Source of the DNA: Caldifarciminota bacterium
Lineage (GTDB): Bacteria; Hydrothermota; Tepidihabitantia; SM23-42
Assembly: GCA_023128195.1 (NCBI GenBank)
Contig: JAGMEL010000153.1
Coordinates: 1-6,037 of the forward strand
DNA length: 6,037 nucleotides
Reading direction: 5' to 3'
The notes below the pieces were generated by a model. The model searched no databases, was not told where the DNA came from, and saw only the letters and a list, made by a program, of their open reading frames with translations. Each line of letters begins with the position of its first letter. The first letter of the stretch is position 1. Below, in pieces: positions 1-4,849 of the stretch. The translations under genes and the position numbers were made by a program.

Positions 1-2
1 AG

Positions 3-71
3 TATATCGAGGGGAATGAATTGAAGGAGTGTATAAAAATGTTCAATACGGTTTTATTAAAAAAAGAATAA
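3..71 (+). CDS. Possible C-terminal end of a plus-strand gene (partial)
   Basis: A plus-strand frame is open from the left edge and stops at TAA 69-71, giving about 22 codons that read YIEGNELKECIKMFNTVLLK plus KE. The composition is amphipathic and protein-like, and the gene would converge on the leftward genes. An alternative is a ten-codon ORF from the ATG at 39, which is preceded by AAGGAG. The stretch is too short to assign a family and could be chance. The sequence left of the window would settle it. Confidence 0.3.
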   Translation, partial: YIEGNELKECIKMFNTVLLKKE

Positions 72-228
72 TAAATCTTCCATATACAGACTATTTTATC
101 CAATGATAAAGTGCAGGATTTTCGTTCTTTATCTTGTGCCATGTATACGCAAGTACAATCACCCATATTTTCCGCTTTTCTAAAGTTATACACAAAGCAA
201 GAATGAATGAAAAAAATTTGTTCTTGAA
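72..228. other. AT-rich intergenic stretch between convergent genes
   Basis: No convincing gene is seen on either strand. The segment holds three short arms that can pair in alternative ways (TTTATC 95-100, GATAAA 105-110, CTTTATC 127-133), but none is followed by a T-run, so I do not call a terminator. It is probably the 3' region shared by the small membrane-protein gene on the minus strand and whatever lies to the left on the plus strand. Confidence 0.4.
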
Positions 229-501
229 TTACAATAGTTTAATTAATATAAATATAGCCGGCGCTAATAGAAAAACCCAGCCAAAAAGTGAAACCAAACT
301 CCCGGGTGATTTCTTTGTGATATAGGGTCTGCCTATTCTATGGAACCCTCCTAAGTAGTCACCTATCGCCTCACCAAACCATATCATGGCAACAGGCCAT
401 ATAAGCGCTATAATTGCTATTAAAAATAGTTGCCATCCGCCAAAGATCAAGGCGAGGATAAGATAAACAATAGCTATGCCTAAAGAAATTTTTCTTGCCA
501 T
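229..501 (-). CDS. Small hydrophobic membrane protein, function unknown
   Basis: The 90-residue product is strongly hydrophobic. Segments at about residues 5-20 and 22-42 look like a helical hairpin, and a third segment spans about 70-90. A short polar loop lies between them, with a WFGEAIGDYLGGF stretch (41-53) and KKSPGSLV (63-70). I recognise no catalytic motif and do not assign a family; an integral inner-membrane protein is the safest statement. The start is the only ATG before residue 39, and an in-frame stop lies upstream inside the palindrome at 535-570. No Shine-Dalgarno sequence precedes it. The gene follows the terminator of the stressosome operon, so it is probably a separate transcription unit, although read-through is possible. 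Confidence 0.7.
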   Translation of the reverse strand: MARKISLGIAIVYLILALIFGGWQLFLIAIIALIWPVAMIWFGEAIGDYLGGFHRIGRPYITKKSPGSLVSLFGWVFLLAPAIFILIKLL

Positions 502-502
502 A

Positions 503-535
503 ATTATATTATATTGAATAATGATGAAAAAGCAA
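503..535 (-). promoter_or_regulatory. Candidate promoter of the small membrane-protein gene
   Basis: On the minus strand TTGCTT (535-530) is followed after 16 bp by TATAAT (513-508), with a second overlapping TATAAT at 508-503. The predicted transcription start falls at or next to the ATG at 501, which has no Shine-Dalgarno sequence, so the message could be leaderless. The -35 element overlaps the T-rich end of the preceding terminator. This rests on pattern matching in AT-rich DNA and is weak. Confidence 0.25.
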
Positions 536-570
536 GTCTGGTATTCTGGTAATTACCAGAATACCAGACT
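524..570 (-). terminator. Intrinsic terminator built on a perfect 36-bp palindrome
   Basis: Bases 535-570 form an exact inverted repeat with 18-base arms (AGTCTGGTATTCTGGTAA and its complement). As RNA this gives a stem of about 16 bp with an AATT-type loop. On the minus strand the hairpin is followed by TGCTTTTTC, a T-rich tail, while the plus strand lacks such a tail, so the terminator acts on leftward transcripts. It lies 47 bp after the stop of the last gene of the stressosome operon and marks the operon's end. The stem is much longer and more perfect than termination needs. Confidence 0.8.
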
Positions 571-616
571 CAAAAATTCCACCCGGGAATCAGTTAAATA
601 TACCTTTGCATGTTTA

Positions 617-1042
617 CTAGCGGTATTTTGATTTCCATTTCCTTACACGAATAGTAGTTCCTTTATCTTTTGTCGTTTCAATCTCCATCTCATCCGTGAG
701 CCTTTTGACCGCAGGTAGCCCAGAACCCAAACCATGATGTTTAGTATCAAAAACAATTGATTTTTCGTCTGAACAGCCATCTTGTAATGCCAGGTTAATA
801 TTTTTTATCCCGGGACCTTGATCTTGAGCAACTATTTCGATCCCTCCTTTTTGTAAAGAACAGAAGGAGATTTCTCCCTTTTTGGCGTATTTTACTATAT
901 TAGAGGAAAGTTCTGAAACAACTATGGCAATCGTTTCAACTTCTTGTTTGCTAAAACCTATTTCCCGGGAAAATTTTTTACCGGCATTTTGAACTATAAA
1001 AATATCAAGTTCATCTTTAATTTCTATTTTTATTTCTTCCAT
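617..1042 (-). CDS. RsbT-like serine kinase / anti-sigma-type HATPase (second kinase of the operon)
   Basis: This 141-residue protein is a single GHKL (HATPase_c) domain, the size expected for RsbT or RsbW. Visible ATP-site motifs are the N box SELSSNIVKYA (E44, N48), the G1 box DQGPGI (D74) and the G2 box GLGSGLPAVKRL (104-115), then KGTT near 127-130. The KYA after the N box and the GLPAVKRL stretch resemble RsbT more than classical RsbW, so I read it as an RsbT-type kinase or switch protein. Its ATG directly follows the TGA of the phosphatase gene with no spacer, which suggests translational coupling. As the second such kinase in the operon it could be the output element, binding a downstream partner outside the window, or it could act on the STAS proteins. 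A divergent anti-sigma factor is the main alternative. Confidence 0.85.
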   Translation of the reverse strand: MEEIKIEIKDELDIFIVQNAGKKFSREIGFSKQEVETIAIVVSELSSNIVKYAKKGEISFCSLQKGGIEIVAQDQGPGIKNINLALQDGCSDEKSIVFDTKHHGLGSGLPAVKRLTDEMEIETTKDKGTTIRVRKWKSKYR

Positions 1043-1603
1043 TCAGTATCTCACAACTAAAATGGTAGCGTCATCATTTAATTTTCTTTGTTTTGTGAAT
1101 ATTTCTTTGGCTACTATCTCAACATCTTTTCCCAAATTATCCTCAAGATCAAAACGGCAGGATATACCATCTGAGAAGAGTACAAATATATCTTCTTTAT
1201 AAATATTAAACCTAAAAGACATAAATTTTCTCAAGTTATGACCCAAAACTCCAGAGAAAGATATTGGTTTTACTGGTTTCTTTGTCTTAGCGTAGAATCC
1301 TATATTACCCACACCTCCGAAATCAAAGAGACCTGAATCTTCATCAATCTTGACTATTGCAGCTACTACTCCACGCGTACCTTTTAATCCCTGATGACAG
1401 CACATGATTATATCTTTGACGCATTTTTCTTTATTTACATCTATAATATTTTTGCATTTCGATGCTGCCTCAAAGGCATTAACCCCGTGCCCGAGACCGT
1501 CGATCACAGCGAAAATCGCAGTTTTGTCAAATCTATCAATAAAGAAAACATCACCACATTTGGTTTCGCCTGGCAGAGCTTCACAAATAACACTATACTT
1601 CAT
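1043..1603 (-). CDS. rsbX: RsbX-type PP2C phosphatase (stressosome reset)
   Basis: The 186-residue protein is a minimal SpoIIE/PP2C-like phosphatase domain without a sensor or membrane segment. Metal-binding motifs are in order: GD at 17-18, VIDGLGHG at 33-40 (D35), GGVGN at 96-100, SDGI at 144-147 (D145) and NDDAT at 176-180 (D177/D178). The size and lack of an N-terminal domain match RsbX rather than RsbU. In known stressosomes RsbX removes phosphate from RsbS and RsbR and so resets the complex, which is the role I infer here. The gene overlaps the upstream kinase gene by four bases (ATGA) and abuts the next one. The product has seven Cys residues (7, 16, 50, 61, 68, 69, 149), many for a small cytoplasmic phosphatase; C16 is next to the first metal-binding motif. 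Confidence 0.88.
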   Translation of the reverse strand: MKYSVICEALPGETKCGDVFFIDRFDKTAIFAVIDGLGHGVNAFEAASKCKNIIDVNKEKCVKDIIMCCHQGLKGTRGVVAAIVKIDEDSGLFDFGGVGNIGFYAKTKKPVKPISFSGVLGHNLRKFMSFRFNIYKEDIFVLFSDGISCRFDLEDNLGKDVEIVAKEIFTKQRKLNDDATILVVRY

Positions 1604-2235
1604 TTAATATATTTAATAACTACTATCCTGGTTCCCACGCCAGAGTTGGTTTCTACCTCAAACGAATCCATCAGTCGCTTTATTGCCAGAAGTCCCATAC
1701 CTAAACCCTGTTTAGAATCATAAGTACCACTTAAAACATCTGATAAATTTGTGATGCCTGGACCATTATCTTCCGCAACAATCTTTAATGCCCGTTCATC
1801 CGTTAACAAAGGAATTAAAGTAACAGTTCCTTTACCGGCGTATTTTATGATATTTCTTGTTAGTTCGGCTACTGTAGTAGCAATTTTTGTTTGATCTAAC
1901 CCGTTGAAACCCAAAGCCTGAGCCTTTATCTTCGCCCTCATCTGAGCCATCCGAATATCTTCTTCACTTTCAATAGCAATATGTTCTTCTTCTGTCTGCA
2001 CGCGCTTTACTTCAGGAAACATACTCTGCAGGCGCCTCATCACACCATCCACTTTTGAGGATTTTAAATTTTCTCCATTAAGTGAAAGTCTTACCCTTTC
2101 TAAAATAGGCAAAAGTAAATCCTCTGCCTCCTTATCTTTTTCTATGCCAAAATAGTGATAGGCGCCTCTTAATATAGCCTTTGCCTTAAATTCTCCGACT
2201 TCCTCGACGAGTACAGAGTAAATCTTTTCCTTCAC
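1600..2235 (-). CDS. rsbT: RsbT-type serine kinase with an N-terminal helical extension
   Basis: Residues from about 90 to 211 form an RsbT-type GHKL kinase: N box VAELTRNIIKYA (E124, N128), G1 box EDNGPGI (D156, G158) and G2 box QGLGMGLLAIKRL (176-188), ending with GVGTRIVV. RsbT phosphorylates RsbS and RsbR, then leaves the stressosome to activate its output. Bacillus RsbT is about 133 residues; this protein has an extra stretch of about 90 N-terminal residues, predicted helical and charged, which I do not recognise. The start is GTG in a GTGA overlap with the rsbS stop, and the next gene overlaps by ATGA, so translation is coupled on both sides. The order R-S-T is conserved in stressosome operons. 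The kinase call is firm; the role of the extension is unknown. Confidence 0.9.
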   Translation of the reverse strand: MKEKIYSVLVEEVGEFKAKAILRGAYHYFGIEKDKEAEDLLLPILERVRLSLNGENLKSSKVDGVMRRLQSMFPEVKRVQTEEEHIAIESEEDIRMAQMRAKIKAQALGFNGLDQTKIATTVAELTRNIIKYAGKGTVTLIPLLTDERALKIVAEDNGPGITNLSDVLSGTYDSKQGLGMGLLAIKRLMDSFEVETNSGVGTRIVVIKYIK

Positions 2236-2573
2236 TTTAGTATTTCCAATGCTTTATTCAGATTTAAGCTAGTCATTACTCCTCTCATTTCCATGCCCAT
2301 TTGTACTAAAGTAATAGCAAGCTCTGGTTTTATTCCGACAACAACCGTCTTTGCACCAAGAATGCGAGCATCATGGCCAATATCATTTATCATTCTACAG
2401 AAAAAACTATCTATAATATCTATGCCCGATAAATCTATAATGAGTCCCTTAACCCCACTTGTGCTTATCTCATTAGTAATATCTTCCCTTAGCGAAGCAA
2501 CAACACTATCTATGATTGTCGTCTGGATCGAAACCAAAAGTTTGTCTCCGATTTTTATTAATGGCACTTTCAT
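2232..2573 (-). CDS. rsbS: RsbS-type STAS protein (stressosome scaffold)
   Basis: This is a 113-residue single STAS domain, close to the length of Bacillus RsbS. The key segment is LIIDLSGIDIIDSF (44-57), in which S56 of the DSF motif matches the serine phosphorylated by RsbT in Bacillus RsbS (Ser59). It is followed by a helix and VVVGIKPELAITLVQMG (77-93), typical of the family. RsbS and RsbR together build the cytoplasmic stressosome shell and hold RsbT until RsbS is phosphorylated. The gene starts 4 bp after the RsbR-type gene and overlaps the kinase gene by four bases. An RsbS call is preferred over RsbV because of the operon order and the absence of a sigma factor or RsbW nearby. Confidence 0.9.
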   Translation of the reverse strand: MKVPLIKIGDKLLVSIQTTIIDSVVASLREDITNEISTSGVKGLIIDLSGIDIIDSFFCRMINDIGHDARILGAKTVVVGIKPELAITLVQMGMEMRGVMTSLNLNKALEILK

Positions 2574-2577
2574 TACA

Positions 2578-3222
2578 TTATTCGCTTTTCTTTACAACCT
2601 TATAATGCATAAACTCAAAAGCGCCTCTTAAACCCTCACTTAGATTTCTCAGGGTTTTAATGCCGGTAAGCTCTACTCCGATATGAGTAATTGTCTGGGC
2701 GATCAAGGGACTTACACCAGTTATAAAACATTCAGCCCCAAGAAGTCTCACTGCCCTGACCATTTTCATAAAATGATCTGCTGTCCCTGTGTCTACTGTT
2801 TCTACTCCAGTTATATCTACGATAACACACTCTGCCTCTAATTCTACTACTTTCTCAAGCACATCTACCATCATCTGCTCGCTTCTTCGGGTATCAACCA
2901 CCCCTATTATTGGAAGAACGAGAACCTTGTCCCATATCTGAATAACCGGTGTGGAAAGTTGTTTAATTGCTTCTGTTTGTTTTTCAATCGTATAAATCTT
3001 TTCTTCAAGTGTCTTATTCTTTACGCTTAACTCATCTGTAGTTCGTTGAATACTCGATATAAGGGTATTCAAATACATGGCAAAGGGAGTAAATTCATCA
3101 TCCTTCTCTGTTTCTGCTCTCACTGTGTAATCTCCTACCATTACCGCGGCAAATACATCGGAGAATTTTTCAAGCATAGATGTAACATATTTTCTATACT
3201 TATCATCTTGCTCAACAGTCAT
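2578..3222 (-). CDS. rsbR: RsbR-type STAS protein with soluble HAMP-like N-terminus
   Basis: The C-terminal half (about 90-210) is an RsbR-type STAS domain. It opens with LSTPVIQIWDKVLVLPIIG (89-107) and carries both threonines matching the Bacillus RsbRA phosphosites: T111 in VVDTRR and T145 in ETVDTGTAD. Their spacing of 34 residues equals that of T171 and T205. Residues of about 20-62 resemble a HAMP domain (VGDYTVRAE, DDEF, MYLNTLISSI) and lead into a coiled coil (about 62-88). No membrane segment is seen, so the protein is cytoplasmic. Most RsbR proteins have a globin-fold sensor N-terminus; here a signal relay replaces it, which suggests that sensing is done by a partner. The start follows a strong GAGGAGG (3227-3233). 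With RsbS it would form the stressosome core. Confidence 0.9.
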   Translation of the reverse strand: MTVEQDDKYRKYVTSMLEKFSDVFAAVMVGDYTVRAETEKDDEFTPFAMYLNTLISSIQRTTDELSVKNKTLEEKIYTIEKQTEAIKQLSTPVIQIWDKVLVLPIIGVVDTRRSEQMMVDVLEKVVELEAECVIVDITGVETVDTGTADHFMKMVRAVRLLGAECFITGVSPLIAQTITHIGVELTGIKTLRNLSEGLRGAFEFMHYKVVKKSE

Positions 3223-3226
3223 TTTG

Positions 3227-3323
3227 CCTCCTCTTTACTCCATTATAAACCTGTTCCTTTACCTGAAAGTTCATCTGAAATCACTTTCAGTCTATGAAAT
3301 CAAGCTCCTTTTTTTCTAAAATT
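3227..3323 (-). promoter_or_regulatory. Leader between the H-NOX-like gene and rsbR with two competing hairpins
   Basis: This 97-bp stretch has no gene. CTGAAAGT (3263-3270) can pair with ACTTTCAG (3283-3290), and CTGAAA (3275-3280) can pair instead with TTTCAG (3285-3290), so the two hairpins exclude each other. Neither is followed by a T-run on the minus strand, so it is not a plain terminator. It may be an RNA-processing or stability element that sets the ratio of sensor to stressosome proteins. A strong GAGGAGG at 3227-3233 serves rsbR. Confidence 0.3.
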
Positions 3324-3854
3324 TCATACGAGCTTAAATGTGATCTCACAGTAGGAATCACCTTTATCCATACATTTACTCTCAGTTATTTCACACTTTT
3401 CTCCATAGTATCCGAATGCAACCTTGCCAAGTTCTTTTAGAAAAACACACATCTTATTAGGAGATTCATAGTGCATTGTTATGCTATCTGATGTTCTTTC
3501 TACCAATTTTAATTTCTCCTCAATTTTGACTCCGGAAGAAGCAGCAAGATCAAGGTGAATTTTAGGAACGCGCTCAAGCAAATCAAGAGTTGATTTAGAC
3601 GCCCTGAAGAAGCTGCCAAATTTTTCTAGAACTGGTGTGACAACCCATTGAGCAAACAGTATCTGTCCAGTTTCAGCATCGACTCCGAATTCATCCAATA
3701 CCGCTTTTAGCAATGTTTGCCACTGTTCTGCAGTGTAATGCTTTTCTGATTTAAGCTCCTCAAGCCCTGCCTCTTTCTTTACCTTAGCTGCGACTTCTTT
3801 TCCCTTTTTCTCTTCCAAAAAGGAAAGTAGAAGATTCAAAATAATTCCCATCAT
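3324..3854 (-). CDS. H-NOX-like (heme NO/O2-binding fold) sensor protein
   Basis: The 176-residue stand-alone protein has the length and layout of bacterial H-NOX proteins. It starts MMGIIL, like the MKGIIF type, and has KIHLDL with H100 at the place of the proximal heme ligand (His102 in the Thermoanaerobacter protein). It has Y129 and S131 of the YxSxR heme-propionate motif, but N133 replaces the Arg. A proline usually conserved about 13 residues after the His is E113. The distal-pocket Tyr of O2 binders is F138. C136, C161 and C169 match in spacing the Cys ligands of the zinc site in Vibrio-type H-NOX; C154 is extra. CMDKGDSYC (161-169) also recalls V4R domains, which share the fold. It leads the stressosome operon behind a near-ideal AAAGGAGGT, 102 bp ahead of rsbR. 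I infer a NO or redox input for the stressosome; heme binding is uncertain. Confidence 0.82.
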   Translation of the reverse strand: MMGIILNLLLSFLEEKKGKEVAAKVKKEAGLEELKSEKHYTAEQWQTLLKAVLDEFGVDAETGQILFAQWVVTPVLEKFGSFFRASKSTLDLLERVPKIHLDLAASSGVKIEEKLKLVERTSDSITMHYESPNKMCVFLKELGKVAFGYYGEKCEITESKCMDKGDSYCEITFKLV

Positions 3855-3858
3855 GTTT

Positions 3859-3925
3859 ACCTCCTTTTAAGGATATTATAATATTATATATTTATAATTA
3901 AATTATGCATAAAGGAAAAGTAAAT
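3859..3925 (-). promoter_or_regulatory. AT-rich promoter region and strong ribosome binding site of the stressosome operon
   Basis: AAAGGAGGT (3867-3859, minus strand) sits 4 bases before the first ATG of the H-NOX-like gene and decides its start. Upstream, 3870-3905 is almost pure A/T with several TATAAT-like elements on the minus strand. No -35 element with good spacing is evident, so an exact promoter cannot be assigned. The position between the upstream terminator (3970-3997) and the first gene makes this the expected promoter site. Confidence 0.5.
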
Positions 3926-3969
3926 TTTTGGTAAAGATTAAAAATAGGAGAAACAACAGGTTTTGTTGT

Positions 3970-3997
3970 AAAAAACCCCTTTAAGGTAAAAAGGGGG
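3970..3997 (-). terminator. Intrinsic terminator after the alkylation-repair gene
   Basis: CCCCTTT (3976-3982) pairs with AAAGGGG (3990-3996) around a seven-base loop, and on the minus strand the hairpin is followed directly by six T residues (3975-3970). It lies about 76 bp after the stop of the AlkD-like gene and separates that unit from the stressosome operon. Confidence 0.85.
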
Positions 3998-4072
3998 CTT
4001 GAAATGCTCCCAATTTAACTTGGATACGAGTATTTGCTATAAATAAAGGTTAAGCAGGAATCAGACGATGAA

Positions 4073-4774
4073 TCACCTCTTCATTGCCTGTTTTTTCATT
4101 GCCGGAGTTAATTTCTCTATTGCATATCTTAATGAAATTCTCGGCATCTCTTTTCTGTATTTCATCACATACTTGAAAACCTTTTTTGGATAATGATTGC
4201 TTGCTTCTTTTAACATCCATCCATAGCCCTTTTGCACCATATCGTCTTTATCGAACAAAAGTATATCTGCCATTTCAAAAACACTTGATAATAGCTTTTT
4301 TCTTCGGGCTGAATAGATTAAAACTACTGCAGAAGCCCTTCGCAGCCATCTATTTTTTGACACAGCCCATATTTTTATTCTCGGGATAAATTCTGGAAAT
4401 CGGAAGACAAAGCATCCAAATGCATGAATACATAAATCATCACAAGCACCCCAGTTAAAAACATATTTTTTCAACCAGGACTCAAATATTTTAAAATCTT
4501 TTTTTTCGTATCGGTTTTCTAAACGAAAAGCCCAGTCAAATGCGATTGTTCTTTCTTCACTGTAGCCGGATTTTAATAGTTTTTCACACAAACTAAATAT
4601 TTCCTGTTTTGATTTCATTCTTATATTTGAAAAATATTTTAGAGAAATCTTTCTTACAATAGGAGTTTTTATGCCATACAATTTTATTCCCTCTTTAAAA
4701 AAACCCTTTATTACATCAAAATATTTCTGGTCAGCGTGTTTTCTTAATTCCTTCCGAATTTTATTTATATTCAT
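4073..4774 (-). CDS. AlkD-family DNA alkylation repair protein
   Basis: The 233-residue protein is an all-helical HEAT-like repeat protein of the DNA alkylation repair family, close to the usual length. Residues known from Bacillus cereus AlkD are present at matching positions: W108 and D112 in FNWGACDD (AlkD Trp109, Asp113), R146 in WLRRASAV (Arg148) and W186 in GYGWMLKE (Trp187). AlkD is a monofunctional glycosylase that removes positively charged alkylated bases such as 7-methylguanine and 3-methyladenine without flipping the base; that activity is inferred here. YGIKTPIVRKI (33-43) is a typical N-terminal family segment. The protein is rich in Lys and Arg, as expected for DNA binding. It follows the hydrolase gene after 75 bp, with a possible promoter of its own, and ends at a clear terminator. 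The ribosome binding site is poor. Confidence 0.85.
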   Translation of the reverse strand: MNINKIRKELRKHADQKYFDVIKGFFKEGIKLYGIKTPIVRKISLKYFSNIRMKSKQEIFSLCEKLLKSGYSEERTIAFDWAFRLENRYEKKDFKIFESWLKKYVFNWGACDDLCIHAFGCFVFRFPEFIPRIKIWAVSKNRWLRRASAVVLIYSARRKKLLSSVFEMADILLFDKDDMVQKGYGWMLKEASNHYPKKVFKYVMKYRKEMPRISLRYAIEKLTPAMKKQAMKR

Positions 4775-4799
4775 ATTTTTAATGTTTCTTCTTTTTTGT

Positions 4800-4827
4800 G
4801 CTATAATTATAATTGATTTAGTGACAA
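4800..4827 (-). promoter_or_regulatory. Candidate promoter of the alkylation-repair gene
   Basis: On the minus strand TTGTCA (4827-4822) is followed after 16 bp by TATAGC (4805-4800), about 25 bp ahead of the ATG at 4774. The match is moderate and the region is AT-rich. No terminator is seen after the hydrolase gene, so the two genes could also share a transcript. Confidence 0.3.
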
Positions 4828-4849
4828 GTTTTTAAGCCGCTCCCTCCAG

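Noticed and set aside
95..133. Short inverted repeats as a plus-strand terminator
   Set aside because: The stems are 6-7 bp, AT-rich and without a T-run after them.
134..325. Plus-strand 63-codon frame
   Set aside because: It overlaps the antisense of the membrane-protein gene, has no ribosome binding site, and its translation shows no family features.
1394..1723. Plus-strand frames of 109 and 67 codons inside the phosphatase region
   Set aside because: They lie opposite well-supported RsbX and RsbT coding sequence with intact motifs, so they are shadow frames.
2293..2631. Plus-strand 112-codon frame
   Set aside because: It is antisense to rsbS, whose STAS motifs are clear; the plus-strand product is low in recognisable structure.
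2158..2640. Shared GCGCCTCTTAA near 2161 and 2621 as a possible repeat
   Set aside because: Both copies encode LRGA in coding sequence and are only 11 bases long; probably coincidence.
3210..3274. Minus-strand 20-codon ORF ending just inside rsbR
   Set aside because: Its ATG has no ribosome binding site and lies within the hairpin region; it is more likely chance than a leader peptide.
3046..3297. Plus-strand 83-codon frame across the rsbR start
   Set aside because: It is antisense to the HAMP-like part of rsbR and to the leader region; no ribosome binding site or motif was seen.
3324..3854. Reading the H-NOX-like protein as a plain V4R domain
   Set aside because: The C-terminal CxxxGDxxC pattern fits V4R, but the MxGII start, proximal His at 100, YxS at 129-131 and the overall length fit H-NOX better; the two families share a fold.
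4186..4389. Plus-strand 67-codon frame
   Set aside because: It is antisense to the AlkD-like gene, which carries the conserved Trp, Asp and Arg residues.
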